Position numbers and translations under genes: made by a program
Part shown: in pieces, positions 49,696 through 59,778 of the stretch
Layout of the letters: the number at the start of each line of letters is the position of its first letter
Position numbering within the stretch: position 1 is the first letter of the stretch
Notes under the pieces: model-generated
Told to the model about the DNA's origin: nothing
The model's input: only the letters and a program-made list of their open reading frames with translations
Database searches by the model: none
Assembly: GCF_022489065.1 (NCBI RefSeq)
Contig: NZ_JAKVTW010000002.1
Span: forward strand, 372,001 to 436,000
Direction: 5' to 3'
DNA: 64,000 bases
DNA from: Vreelandella neptunia
GTDB lineage: Bacteria > Pseudomonadota > Gammaproteobacteria > Pseudomonadales > Halomonadaceae

Positions 49696-50813
49696 CGGAT
49701 CATGACCATCAGCGCAGTCCCGAAGAGATTGAAAAGGATATCAATCAATCGCGCGAGCGCCTTGATTCTACCCTGCATGAAATCGAAGAGCGCTTCTCTC
49801 CTCAGCAGCTGTTGAATACCTCCTATGAGTATATTCGCCATGGAGGCGCTAACGAATTCGTGTCTAATTTAGGCACCACCATTAAGCAGAACCCGCTGCC
49901 GTTTCTGGTCACCACTGCCGGTCTTGGCTGGTTAATGCTGGCCCAGCGTCACCCAAATGAGCCACACCACAAGCAGCAGTACGCGTCTGATATCGACCAG
50001 CGCTTTTACACCGGTGGGCAGTCTTCATCGGGCACTAGCGGCTCCCATGGCGCGCCAGGTATACCCGTGCATGAAGGCACGCATCCCAACGCTGGAACGC
50101 CCACCTACAGCGGTAGTTCAGAAAGCCATAGCGATGGTCAAGGCCGTATGAGCCGGGCGAAAGAAGGTGCCAGCAGCATGAAAGACGGTGCCAAAGACAA
50201 AGCCCAACACTTAGGCGAAAAAGCCAAGCACACCGCACAGCAATGGGGCAGTAAGGCTCACCAAATGGGGGATAATATGCGCAATTCTTCATCCCATCTT
50301 CAGCACAGTGCTCACGATCGCATGCACGATATGGAGCATCGTGCTCACCAGTCCGGGAGCCAAGCCTCCGATTTTATCCAGGATCATCCGCTAGTGGTCG
50401 GCGCACTTGGGTTTGCGCTGGGTGCTGCCTTAGGCGGTATTTTCCCCGCCACCAAGAAAGAGGATGAGTACATGGGGGAGTATCGCGACCGCGTTATGCA
50501 TAAGGCTGCCGAAACCGGGCAAGCGCAAGCGGATAAGGCTCAGCACTCTATCCATGAAAAAACCGAATCTGCCCATGAAAAAGCCGAATCTGCTAAGGGC
50601 GATTCCCATCGCGCTAACGATGCGAATGTAAACGCCCCACAGCATCAGGAAGCGGGAGTTGCAGGCTCACCCACCCCAACGCCCACAACGGAGCGCTCTG
50701 CACCTGAGAGCCATGACCAGAAACATGACCATCAGAAACATAGCCAGGGCTTGGCGGGGTCGAGCACACCTTCCGGCAACACCCAAGGGTCGGGGACTAA
50801 CCACACGCCCTAA
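49692..50813 (+). CDS. DUF3618 domain protein with long hydrophilic repeats
   Basis: 373 residues. The N terminus RSPEEIEKDINQSRERLDSTLHEIEERFSPQQLL is the DUF3618 signature, then a weak membrane segment (PLPFLVTTAGLGWLML). The middle has Lys/Ala/His-rich helices (KDGAKDKAQHLGEKAKHTAQQWGSKAHQMGDNMR) resembling LEA-type desiccation proteins, a Gly/Ala membrane segment (PLVVGALGFALGAALGGIF) and a Ser/His/Gln tail. A role in envelope or osmotic stress is inferred from composition and neighbours. Confidence 0.82.
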   Translation: MTDHDHQRSPEEIEKDINQSRERLDSTLHEIEERFSPQQLLNTSYEYIRHGGANEFVSNLGTTIKQNPLPFLVTTAGLGWLMLAQRHPNEPHHKQQYASDIDQRFYTGGQSSSGTSGSHGAPGIPVHEGTHPNAGTPTYSGSSESHSDGQGRMSRAKEGASSMKDGAKDKAQHLGEKAKHTAQQWGSKAHQMGDNMRNSSSHLQHSAHDRMHDMEHRAHQSGSQASDFIQDHPLVVGALGFALGAALGGIFPATKKEDEYMGEYRDRVMHKAAETGQAQADKAQHSIHEKTESAHEKAESAKGDSHRANDANVNAPQHQEAGVAGSPTPTPTTERSAPESHDQKHDHQKHSQGLAGSSTPSGNTQGSGTNHTP

Positions 50814-50844
50814 CATTGCTGATATGGCTGATAAAAAATGAGTG

Positions 50845-50879
50845 AAACCAGTGGCCGCTTAATGCGGCCACTGGTTTTT
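50845..50879 (+). terminator. Terminator of the stress-protein operon
   Basis: AAACCAGTGGCCGC (50845-50858) pairs with GCGGCCACTGGTTT (50864-50877) with a 5-base loop, continuing into T residues. Confidence 0.85.
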
Positions 50880-50886
50880 AGCAGGG

Positions 50887-50928
50887 ACGGTTTAGCAAGA
50901 ACGGTTTAGCAAGACCGGTTTGGCTAGA
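50887..50928 (+). repeat. 14-base tandem repeat
   Basis: ACGGTTTAGCAAGA at 50887 and 50901 is followed in phase by CCGGTTTGGCTAGA at 50915. It lies in the non-coding gap after the operon terminator. Confidence 0.8.
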
Positions 50929-51159
50929 ACAGTCGGCATAAAAAGTCAGCACAAAAGCCGCTACCAGCGCTAATCGATAGCGGCAAACCATAAGCATTAT
51001 TGGGATTCCCAATACGGTCCGTTTAATACGCTATTAATTATCCAACTGCCTGTTTTTAAATGGTTATATTTAAAATGGTGATTGGTTGGACGCCGCGCTG
51101 CTGCATTGCAAGTTAGTCAGTAACAGCTACAGTAAAAGCAGCTTGGATAGGAGGTGAGA

Positions 51160-51219
51160 TTGATAGCCTTCATTCTTGCGTTTATCACGCTATTCAAGGA
51201 GCCCGGTTGGCTGAGATAG
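51160..51219 (+). CDS. Candidate 19-residue hydrophobic micropeptide
   Basis: A TTG at 51160 is preceded, at 5-base spacing, by AGGAGG. The frame gives MIAFILAFITLFKEPGWLR then TAG: a short hydrophobic stretch followed by a basic, Trp-containing end, like small membrane peptides. No homologue is recognised and the evidence is the ribosome site plus composition only. It lies 45 bases upstream of another tiny ORF. Confidence 0.3.
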   Translation: MIAFILAFITLFKEPGWLR

Positions 51220-51264
51220 CCAGGGCAATAAGGAAACCCAGACCCTCACCATAAGGAAAAAGCG

Positions 51265-51411
51265 ATGACTCAAGCCTCCGAGCATGACAAAAAAGCGCCT
51301 AAAGATCGCGACGATCACCACGATGATGCCAATCCAATGCCGGATACCCATCACGTTAATCCCGATTCCGACAGCCAGAAATCAAAGGATGACCAGAAAA
51401 AAGGTCACTGA
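51265..51411 (+). CDS. Small hydrophilic protein, Asp/His/Lys-rich
   Basis: 48 residues (MTQASEHDKKAPKDRDDHHD ... DSQKSKDDQKKGH) with a TAAGGA ribosome site 8 bases before the ATG and a strong terminator 40 bases after the stop. It is almost free of hydrophobic residues and likely disordered, a composition seen in small stress-induced proteins. No family recognised. The 450-base gap before it contains a terminator, a 14-base repeat and the micropeptide candidate. Confidence 0.6.
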   Translation: MTQASEHDKKAPKDRDDHHDDANPMPDTHHVNPDSDSQKSKDDQKKGH

Positions 51412-51451
51412 ATATGCTTTGAGCGCTGCTGATAACAGCGCTGATACCGCT

Positions 51452-51482
51452 AAGGCGCTACTGATGAGTAGCGCCTTTTTCA
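51452..51482. terminator. Bidirectional terminator
   Basis: AAGGCGCTACT (51452-51462) and AGTAGCGCCTT (51467-51477) with a GATG loop, followed by T residues. It stands between the small plus-strand ORF and the convergent gene at 51490. A second hairpin (AGCGCTG / CAGCGCT) lies just before it. Confidence 0.8.
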
Positions 51483-51489
51483 TTTAACG

Positions 51490-52422
51490 CTAAACCTCGA
51501 TGTTGATAGACGACGTTGATACGGAAACGTCATCTAACGAGGTAGGCAGCAACTGCCCCAATGAGGAGTAGAGGGCGTCAGAAGAGGAGGCTGCAACCGC
51601 TTGATCCGTCTTTTCCATGGCTTCTTCCGCTTTCTTTAGCTCACGACGAGCTTCCTTGTCTTCTTCACTCAGCCGAATCTTGAGTTCGTTAACCGCTTCG
51701 CGAAGCGCTTTCTGGGCGTCAGTCAGTACGCCGCGTAGTGCATGTTCACTAGCGCTGGCGCCATTGGATTTCGAGCGGTTGTCTTCATTCTGAATGGGGC
51801 TGGGTAGGCTAGGTAATAAGCCGAGCTCGCTGGATTCATCGCCTACAGGCTCGCCCGCTGCTTTTTCGGCCTCTTGTTCCGCCTCTTCCTCTGCTGTTTG
51901 CGCATTGGCCTCGGCTTGCTGCGCGTCACTCGACACCGTTGCCTCAGCGCTCTCATCGCCACCCGTTTGGGCCGCAGCTGAATCGGCCCCGCTGGCTTGA
52001 GCGACTGTTGTTGGCGCTGCTGCTGTTGGAACCATTGAAGGAATAGCGGTCATGCCAGCACCGCCGCCACCTTGATTGCTCAATAGTTTAGCCGCACCGG
52101 CAAGTTCACGGGCGATGCTCTTGAGCTCCTTGGCCATGTTTTTTAGCTGTTCAGGAGAGGCGAAGGCCATCATGGCTTTCAGCATTTCAATCCGCTGGCG
52201 CAGGAAGCCCACTTTATCGGTAGCCTGCTGCTGGGAGGCTTCCTTTGGAGAAGGTAAAGACGCCAAGCTCTCCAACGCTTCCTGCTGCTTTTTAAGACGT
52301 TTAGTGAACGGGTCGTCTTCAGCGGGCTCGCTCTGTTGAGGAGCGACACGAGTAGACGTTAAAAACTGTGGCTTATCCTGGCGCTGGTTAATCAGTGTAA
52401 ATAACGAAAATCCTATCTTCAT
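51490..52422 (-). CDS. Uncharacterised coiled-coil protein, Ala/Glu-rich
   Basis: 310 residues, no family recognised. It has no signal peptide. Residues 40-110 form charged helices (TKRLKKQQEALESLASL; RQRIEMLKAMMAFASPEQLKNMAKELKSIARELAGAAKLL), then a Gly/Thr/Ala linker, an acidic Glu/Ala stretch (AQTAEEEAEQEAEKAAGEP) and a C-terminal coiled coil (LREAVNELKIRLSEEDKEARRELKKAEEAMEK). The start MKIGFSLFTLINQRQDKP and overall layout recall small flagellar-hook-length-like or phage-tail-like structural proteins, but I would not assign a role. It is downstream of xseA on the same strand by position. Confidence 0.7.
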   Translation of the reverse strand: MKIGFSLFTLINQRQDKPQFLTSTRVAPQQSEPAEDDPFTKRLKKQQEALESLASLPSPKEASQQQATDKVGFLRQRIEMLKAMMAFASPEQLKNMAKELKSIARELAGAAKLLSNQGGGGAGMTAIPSMVPTAAAPTTVAQASGADSAAAQTGGDESAEATVSSDAQQAEANAQTAEEEAEQEAEKAAGEPVGDESSELGLLPSLPSPIQNEDNRSKSNGASASEHALRGVLTDAQKALREAVNELKIRLSEEDKEARRELKKAEEAMEKTDQAVAASSSDALYSSLGQLLPTSLDDVSVSTSSINIEV

Positions 52423-52466
52423 GGCGATGGCCTCTTCTCATTGTTATAAGGTATCGGCCATTTGGC

Positions 52467-53810
52467 TTATGTCTTTAGACGCCGCTTAACTTCCACACTT
52501 AGCCTGCCTTCACCTAGCTTCAGTTTCAGCTTCTGACCAGGCTGGGTATCTTCCGCGCGTCGAATCACCTGGCCCTGTTCATCCTGGGCAATCGCATAGC
52601 CACGCCCCAATACCGCCAGCGGGCTGACCGCATTGAGTTCCCGTGCAGCACTGGTTAATCGCGCCTGGCGGTTTTTGAGCTGGCGCTGCATGGCCGCACC
52701 CAAACGGCGCTGTAGCTGGCTCACCCGCTCGCTTTCTGCGCGATGCAGCCGCGTCATATCCTGGCTGGCTAAGCGCTTGCTCAGCTGTGTTAGCTGGGCT
52801 TTATGCTGGCTGAGCGTTTGCTGAATGGCGCGATTCAAGCGCTGATCAAGGGCGGTTAAGTGCTGGCGCTGGCGGTTGAGCTGCTCGCCGGGGTGGCGCA
52901 GCTTGGCGCGCAGAGTATCCAGCCGCTGGCTGTCGCGCTCTAACCGTGACTGCATGGCCCGCTGTAAACGGCTGTGCTGATGCTCCAGCTGGCGCTTGAG
53001 AGTGTTCTGATCCGGCACTAATCGTTCGGCGGCGGCAGAGGGCGTGGGCGCGCGCATATCCGCGGCGAAATCCGCTAGAGTGACATCCACCTCGTGACCT
53101 ACCGCTGACATCACCGGCAGCCGGGAGTGAAAAATCGCCCGCGCTAGGTGCTCGTTATTAAACGCCCATAAATCTTCCAGGCTACCGCCGCCACGGGTGA
53201 TCAAAATCACATCCCGCTCGGGGTCCAATCGCGCCTGACGGTTGAGCAACGCCAGCGCCGATATCATCGCCGGAGCGGCTTCAGCGCCCTGTACCGGCAC
53301 CGGAATCAGCGTTACATCCGCCAGCGGCCAGCGCGCTTCCAGCACCGCCAACACATCGCGAATGGCCGCCCCGGTGGCGGAGCTCAAGATCAGCAGCTTG
53401 CGGGGCGGGAAGGGCAGTGGCCGGGCGTTGGCAAACACGCCTTCGCCTTCCAGCTGCGCTTTCAAGCGCTCAAACGCCGCCAGCAGTTCTCCCAGGCCCG
53501 CGGCCTGAACGGCATCGGCAATTAGCTGATAGTCGCCTCGCGGCTCGAACAGCGACACCCGCCCGCGAAGCTTGACCTGATCGCCATCTCGCATCGGCGC
53601 CGAGACAAAACGTGCCCGCTGACGAAACAGCGCACAGCGAATCTGCGCGCGGTCATCCTTCAGTGTGAAATAGACATGCCCAGAGGCAGGTCGGGAAACG
53701 TTAGAGAGCTCGCCCTCCACCCACACCTCGCCCACATCGCGCTCGAGGGTCTGCTTGGCGCGCTGGTTGAGTTGGCTGACGGAGAGTGTAGTGGGCGTTG
53801 GTGCGTTCAT
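52467..53810 (-). CDS. xseA: Exodeoxyribonuclease VII large subunit
   Basis: 447 residues. The N-terminal OB-fold (LSVSQLNQRAKQTLERDVGEVWVEGELSNVSRPASGHVYFTLKDDRAQIRCALFR) is followed by the catalytic domain with SSATGAAIRDVLAVLEARWP, ITRGGGSLEDLWAFN, VGHEVDVTLADFAADMRAPTPSAAAE and a long coiled coil. With XseB it degrades single-stranded DNA to oligonucleotides. It is intact. However, its first ~75 coding bases occur a second time at 55397-55471 in near-identical form, showing that this end was rearranged. Confidence 0.96.
   Translation of the reverse strand: MNAPTPTTLSVSQLNQRAKQTLERDVGEVWVEGELSNVSRPASGHVYFTLKDDRAQIRCALFRQRARFVSAPMRDGDQVKLRGRVSLFEPRGDYQLIADAVQAAGLGELLAAFERLKAQLEGEGVFANARPLPFPPRKLLILSSATGAAIRDVLAVLEARWPLADVTLIPVPVQGAEAAPAMISALALLNRQARLDPERDVILITRGGGSLEDLWAFNNEHLARAIFHSRLPVMSAVGHEVDVTLADFAADMRAPTPSAAAERLVPDQNTLKRQLEHQHSRLQRAMQSRLERDSQRLDTLRAKLRHPGEQLNRQRQHLTALDQRLNRAIQQTLSQHKAQLTQLSKRLASQDMTRLHRAESERVSQLQRRLGAAMQRQLKNRQARLTSAARELNAVSPLAVLGRGYAIAQDEQGQVIRRAEDTQPGQKLKLKLGEGRLSVEVKRRLKT
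53714..53788. repeat. 75-base direct repeat, copy within xseA 5' end
   Basis: Bases 53714-53788 match 55397-55471 with only two differences (at 53718 and in the CTCGAGGG/CTCAAGGG position). The copies are 1683 bases apart in the same orientation and flank the OGFr-like and HNH genes. Confidence 0.9.
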
Positions 53811-53919
53811 TGCTGTCCCTTGCTTTAGGGAATCCGGGAATTTTTACGGCTAGTTGCGTAAAATGGCGTCGTTATTACGAAAAATCATTGTATTACCCAG
53901 GAGATGACGAGGAAATGCT

Positions 53920-54444
53920 ATGAGCCACCATCCAACACCGCTGATCGCTTTTTACCGTGGCCAGGCAACGGATCATCAGGGGCGTTATATCAATGACATC
54001 TGGGCCTTGTCGCACTTCTGGTTGGAGCATACCCACGATTATATTCAGTGGCTTTTTCCCATCCCTGAGGTTGGCCGCTTTAACCATTTTGCCCCGCGGC
54101 TGACCGATGTCGAGCGTGAAGTATTTCAAGACGATAGCGCGTTACGTGAAAAGCAGCGAGTCTCGCTGGATGTCATGTTGAGCTTTTTAGGTTTAACTCG
54201 GGATGGGATCACCATTACTGCCCAACCGAGCCTCAATATCCGCGATCATATTTGGCTCAAAGCAGGCGGGCATAATCACCTGCGTATTTCGCGGATAATT
54301 CGTTCTTTGGCACTTTGTCACCAACCTAAACTGGCAGCGGCGTTCCAGCAGGCAGTGATTGAGATTGGTAGTACTCAGGGTATTGTCTCCGCACAGTCGA
54401 TGGCTTACTGGCGCGCAGCCTCGGATGCCAAACACACTGTATGA
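53920..54444 (+). CDS. Opioid-growth-factor-receptor (OGFr) conserved-region protein
   Basis: 174 residues. IALIAFYRG-type start, then DIWALSHFWLEHTHDYIQWLFPIPEVGRFN, which matches the OGFr conserved region found in eukaryotic OGFr and many bacterial proteins. The rest (LRISRIIRSLALCHQPKLAAAFQQAVIEIG) is helical. The bacterial function is unknown. An AGGAG/GAGG ribosome site is present. It is divergent from xseA and followed 49 bases later by the HNH gene on the same strand. Confidence 0.8.
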   Translation: MSHHPTPLIAFYRGQATDHQGRYINDIWALSHFWLEHTHDYIQWLFPIPEVGRFNHFAPRLTDVEREVFQDDSALREKQRVSLDVMLSFLGLTRDGITITAQPSLNIRDHIWLKAGGHNHLRISRIIRSLALCHQPKLAAAFQQAVIEIGSTQGIVSAQSMAYWRAASDAKHTV

Positions 54445-54492
54445 AGCGTGATTGCGTTTCTACTTTTATTCTTTTTTGTTGGGAGTTAGATA

Positions 54493-55308
54493 ATGAGAAT
54501 TTGGGACGATGAAATAGTCAAAGAGTTATATTTCCGTCTTACCTCGAAAGAAAGAGCCGGGCTTGAGGTGGTGGTGAAAACTCTTCGGGAAGCCTACCCA
54601 AAGATCGATATCTATCAGTCTATTTTAGGCGGTGGGGCTGCGATTAGTGCGGGAAAAAAATTAAAGGGAAAACCTAAAGGACGGCCATTATTTTCAATCA
54701 CAAAGCCAAGAAGAAATAAGCCATCTTGTGTGAGGATAAGGATAGATTCTAAGAAAGATAGGGAGAAACTTGCAGATGCTGTAGGCCGTTCCTGGGACGA
54801 TATTAATGAAACAAGATTTAATTTAAGTAGTTTTCCAGAAGCTCTGGCTGAGTTTAATGTTTTATTAACAGATTTAAATGATTCTATTGAGGTTGTTCGG
54901 GAACGAAGCAATGGACATGGTTATTTACCATCAGATTATCAAAATATCGTTATTAGCCCCACAGAAGCAGAAAATGGAAAAGATTTCCCTGAGGGGGCAA
55001 GCTTAAAAGTATTTGTCAATAGGTATGAAAGAAGCCGAGATGCAAGAGATGCATGTATCGATGAGCATGGTGCTAGCTGCTTTTTTTGTGGGTTTGACTA
55101 TGGTGAGAGGTATGGAGATGCGTACTCAGGTTTTATTCATGTTCATCATATCGTTCCTATTTCCAAAATCGGCAAAAAATATAAAGTAAATTCTGAAAAA
55201 GATCTGGTGCCGGTTTGTCCGAACTGCCATGCCGTCATTCATTTTGGTGGAGAAACGCTATCTTTGGATGAGGCCAAAAGGGTTTTGTCTCCTGATAATG
55301 GAGCCTGA
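54493..55308 (+). CDS. HNH endonuclease (restriction-type), AT-rich
   Basis: 271 residues. The C-terminal HNH domain is clear: zinc ligands C196-x2-C199 and C242-x2-C245, the HH pair in FIHVHHIVPIS (H218, H219), NSEKDLVPVCPNCHAVIH with the final His. The N-terminal ~170 residues resemble no family I can name with confidence; similar layouts are found in 5-methylcytosine- or modification-dependent McrA-like nucleases, so a defence role is plausible. Codon use is markedly A/T-rich against xseA and guaB, a sign of recent transfer. No methyltransferase is adjacent. Confidence 0.82.
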   Translation: MRIWDDEIVKELYFRLTSKERAGLEVVVKTLREAYPKIDIYQSILGGGAAISAGKKLKGKPKGRPLFSITKPRRNKPSCVRIRIDSKKDREKLADAVGRSWDDINETRFNLSSFPEALAEFNVLLTDLNDSIEVVRERSNGHGYLPSDYQNIVISPTEAENGKDFPEGASLKVFVNRYERSRDARDACIDEHGASCFFCGFDYGERYGDAYSGFIHVHHIVPISKIGKKYKVNSEKDLVPVCPNCHAVIHFGGETLSLDEAKRVLSPDNGA

Positions 55309-55396
55309 ACTCAACCAATCGGTGAAGCACCTGCGGTTTCTAGCGCTATAGAGTAGTCTCCGAAAAACAACTGGGCTTGGGGCGCTAGTCCAGTTG

Positions 55397-55493
55397 CCTC
55401 TACCCACACCTCGCCCACATCGCGCTCAAGGGTCTGCTTGGCGCGCTGGTTGAGTTGGCTGACGGAGAGTGCCTGGGGAGTAGGGGAAGCCAT
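55397..55493 (-). pseudogene. Truncated duplicate of the xseA 5' end
   Basis: The minus strand from the ATG at 55493 reads MASPTPQALSVSQLNQRAKQ and on through TLERDVGEVWVE, then diverges at 55396 and soon stops (55311). The live XseA starts MNAPTPTTLSVSQLNQRAKQ and continues the same way. The stub begins 4 bases after the stop of the DsbA-family gene, so it probably marks the original xseA start, left behind when the new segment entered. Confidence 0.85.
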
Positions 55494-55497
55494 AGGG

Positions 55498-56088
55498 TTA
55501 TGCCCGCTCTAATAAATAACGTTTTAACGCCGCAGGGTCGGGCACGCCCTGAATCACTTCGCCATCGATCACCAAGGTCGGCACCGACTGAATGCGCGCC
55601 TCTTCCACCGCGTGGCGTTGTGCCGCCTGGTGCTGCTCGCGGTAACGGCCTTCGGCCAGGGCGTCCAGCACCGCTTGGCGCTCCAGGCCCACTGACTCAC
55701 CAATATCCGCCAGCACTTCCGGATCGCCAATATCGCGCTCCTGCTGGAAAAACGCTTTTAAGGCCGCCATGGAGTAGGGGTGACCCAATCCCTGCTCTTC
55801 GGCCATGGCAAACACCTCAAAGGCTTTATCGGTACGCGGCTGGGGGGAAATATTGGGCAGCGTAATGGGCACGCCGAGTTTTGCCGCCATGGGGTAAACC
55901 GAATCCTGCCATATTTTAGGCAAGTAAGGATCCTCCACTTTCAGCGTAGGCACCGGGGCAGGGCGCAGCTCGAAAGGCCGCCAGCGAATTTCTACATCCA
56001 TACCGTCGGTTGCTTGAACAATGGCCTCTTCAGCCAGCAGGCAGAAGGGGCAAACGTAATCGGTGTAAACAATAATTTTTTGAGACAA
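55498..56088 (-). CDS. DsbA family oxidoreductase (FrnE-like)
   Basis: 196 residues with a TTG start and AAGGGGG ribosome site. The thioredoxin-like start IIVYTDYVCPFCLLAEEAI holds a CPFC redox motif; VPTLVIDGEVIQGVPDPAALKRYL is the cis-Pro region. No signal peptide, so it is cytoplasmic, as in FrnE and the related 2-hydroxychromene-2-carboxylate isomerases. FrnE of Deinococcus is a stress-related disulfide isomerase; the role here is inferred. It is divergent from guaB. Confidence 0.88.
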   Translation of the reverse strand: MSQKIIVYTDYVCPFCLLAEEAIVQATDGMDVEIRWRPFELRPAPVPTLKVEDPYLPKIWQDSVYPMAAKLGVPITLPNISPQPRTDKAFEVFAMAEEQGLGHPYSMAALKAFFQQERDIGDPEVLADIGESVGLERQAVLDALAEGRYREQHQAAQRHAVEEARIQSVPTLVIDGEVIQGVPDPAALKRYLLERA

Positions 56089-56115
56089 AAGGCCCCCTTT
56101 GGATGAAAAAAATAA

Positions 56116-57729
<1,614 letters not shown>

Positions 57730-57751
57730 CCAGCAAGATTAGTTATATGGC

Positions 57752-57782
57752 GCGGCGGGCATTGCCCCGCCGCTTGCTTTTT
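57752..57782 (+). terminator. Hairpin between guaB and guaA
   Basis: GCGGCGGG (57752-57759) pairs with CCCGCCGC (57766-57773), followed by TTGCTTTTT. It could partially terminate guaB transcripts; guaA is expected to be co-transcribed, so read-through is likely. Confidence 0.5.
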
Positions 57783-57825
57783 GGCCTTACCAGCGGCACC
57801 CACACCGCTTAACCGAGACCCCGCC

Positions 57826-59403
57826 ATGAGTGACATTCACGCCCATAAGATTCTGATTCTCGACTTCGGCTCGCAGTACACCCAGCTGATCGCCCGCCGT
57901 GTTCGCGAGATCGGCGTTTACTCCGAAGTCCGCGCGTTTGATATCACCGAAGAAGAGATCCGCGAGTACAACCCCAACGGCATTATCATGGCCGGTGGGC
58001 CGGAATCCGTAACGGAACTGGACTCCCCGCGTGCGCCGCAGTGCGTGTTTGAAATGGGCCTGCCGGTGTTTGGCATCTGCTACGGCATGCAAACCATGGC
58101 CGAGCAGTTAGGCGGTAAGGTTGAAGGCTCCAACCAGCGTGAATTTGGCTACGCACAGATTCAGATCGACGAAGACAACGCGCTGTTCAAAGACATCAAA
58201 GACCACGTAGACGCGAAAAGCGGCAAAGCCCTGCTGGACGTATGGATGAGCCACGGCGACAAGGTGGCCCAAGCCCCTGACGCGTTCACCGTGACCGCCT
58301 CCACGCCGAGCTGCCCGATTGCCGCGATGGCCTGGGAAGAGAAGCAGTTTTACGGCGTACAGTTCCACCCGGAAGTGACCCACACCCTGCAGGGCCAGCG
58401 CATTCTTGAGCACTTCGTGCTGGATATCTGTAAAGCCGAAAAGCTGTGGACGCCCGCACAAATCATCGAAGACCAGGTACAGCGCGTGCGCGAGCAAGTG
58501 GGCGACCGCCACGTACTGCTTGGCCTTTCCGGCGGGGTGGATTCTTCAGTAGTTGCAGCATTGCTGCACAAAGCGATTGGCACCCAGCTGACCTGCGTAT
58601 TTGTCGACAACGGCCTGCTGCGTAAAGCGGAAGGCGACCAGGTCATGGAAACCTTCGCCAAGCACATGGGCGTGAAGGTGATCCGCGTAGACGCCGAAGA
58701 CCTGTTCCTCGGCAAGCTGAAAGGCGAGAAAGACCCGGAAGCCAAGCGCAAAATCATCGGTAACACCTTCATCGACGTATTCGATGAAGAGGCCAGCAAG
58801 ATCGACGGCGTCGACTTCCTGGCCCAGGGCACCATCTACCCGGACGTGATCGAGTCCGCCGCCTCCAAAACCGGCAAAGCGCACGTGATCAAATCCCACC
58901 ACAACGTCGGTGGCCTGCCGGAAACCATGAAGCTCAAGCTGGTCGAGCCGCTGCGCGAACTGTTTAAAGACGAAGTGCGCAAACTCGGCCTGGAACTCGG
59001 CTTGCCCTACGACATGGTCTACCGCCACCCATTCCCTGGCCCCGGCCTGGGCGTGCGTATTCTGGGCGAAGTGAAGAAAGAGTACGCCGATATCCTCCGC
59101 GATGCCGACGCCATCTTCATCGAAGAGCTACGTGCCTCCGGCTGGTACGAAAAAACCAGCCAGGCGTTTGCTGTGTTCCTGCCGGTGAAATCGGTAGGCG
59201 TAGTCGGCGACGGCCGCCGCTACGAATGGGTCATCGCACTACGCGCGGTAGAAACCATCGACTTCATGACAGCCCGTTGGGCGCACCTGCCCTATGAGCT
59301 GCTGGAGAAGGTTTCTAACCGGATTATCAATGAGTTGGAAGGGGTTTCACGGGTGACTTATGATGTTAGTAGTAAGCCGCCTGCTACGATTGAGTGGGAG
59401 TGA
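57826..59403 (+). CDS. guaA: GMP synthase (glutamine-hydrolysing)
   Basis: 525 residues from the ATG at 57826. The class I glutamine amidotransferase domain has [17 protein letters not shown] (catalytic Cys) and GVQFHPEV (His, Glu). The ATP-pyrophosphatase domain has [15 protein letters not shown], and the dimerisation domain includes [16 protein letters not shown]. It converts XMP to GMP. The last ~30 codons (from about 59311) use looser, A/T-ending codons unlike the strongly G/C-ending body, while the protein end ([14 protein letters not shown]) is normal. The guaA 3' end is a known integration site for genomic islands, and an island-like operon follows. Confidence 0.98.
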   Translation: MSDIHAHKILILDFGSQYTQLIARRVREIGVYSEVRAFDITEEEIREYNPNGIIMAGGPESVTELDSPRAPQCVFEMGLPVFGICYGMQTMAEQLGGKVEGSNQREFGYAQIQIDEDNALFKDIKDHVDAKSGKALLDVWMSHGDKVAQAPDAFTVTASTPSCPIAAMAWEEKQFYGVQFHPEVTHTLQGQRILEHFVLDICKAEKLWTPAQIIEDQVQRVREQVGDRHVLLGLSGGVDSSVVAALLHKAIGTQLTCVFVDNGLLRKAEGDQVMETFAKHMGVKVIRVDAEDLFLGKLKGEKDPEAKRKIIGNTFIDVFDEEASKIDGVDFLAQGTIYPDVIESAASKTGKAHVIKSHHNVGGLPETMKLKLVEPLRELFKDEVRKLGLELGLPYDMVYRHPFPGPGLGVRILGEVKKEYADILRDADAIFIEELRASGWYEKTSQAFAVFLPVKSVGVVGDGRRYEWVIALRAVETIDFMTARWAHLPYELLEKVSNRIINELEGVSRVTYDVSSKPPATIEWE

Positions 59404-59448
59404 ATGGACGTTAGGCAGTAGCTGGCACTAACTGGCATTCAATAGCAT

Positions 59449-59480
59449 CTAAGCCCGTGTAATTGCGGGCTTAGTTGTTT
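59449..59480 (+). terminator. guaA terminator
   Basis: CTAAGCCCG (59449-59457) and CGGGCTTAG (59466-59474) followed by TTGTTT, 46 bases behind the guaA stop. Confidence 0.75.
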
Positions 59481-59778
59481 AAATTTGCAAGCTAAATTTA
59501 AGCCATGTAGCGTTGAGTGATAGGAGGAGCTAAGGATAAATAAGCATGGTGTTGTAAGAAACAATGTTATTTATAAGTGAGATGTTTATCAGAAAATCCT
59601 CTTAGAATTTCTTAAAAGTTTGAGTCTTCGAGCGTATAGCATAGTACCCATGTACATCGCTGAACTAGCCACGCTAAATATCTAAAGCTAGTTAAAATTT
59701 AGTAAAGGCTAGGCTTGGCGCTCTCTATGGGGCCAAGTCATTGGCTCGTCGATAGATGTCACGCTAGAACTCATTTTT
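59475..59778. other. AT-rich junction between guaA and the modification operon
   Basis: About 300 AT-rich bases with no supportable gene. Immediately after the guaA terminator TTAAATTT (59479-59486) and AAATTTAA (59494-59501) form an inverted repeat. A short minus-strand frame at 59709-59912 overlaps the operon's last gene and looks spurious. I see no integrase fragment here. Confidence 0.55.
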
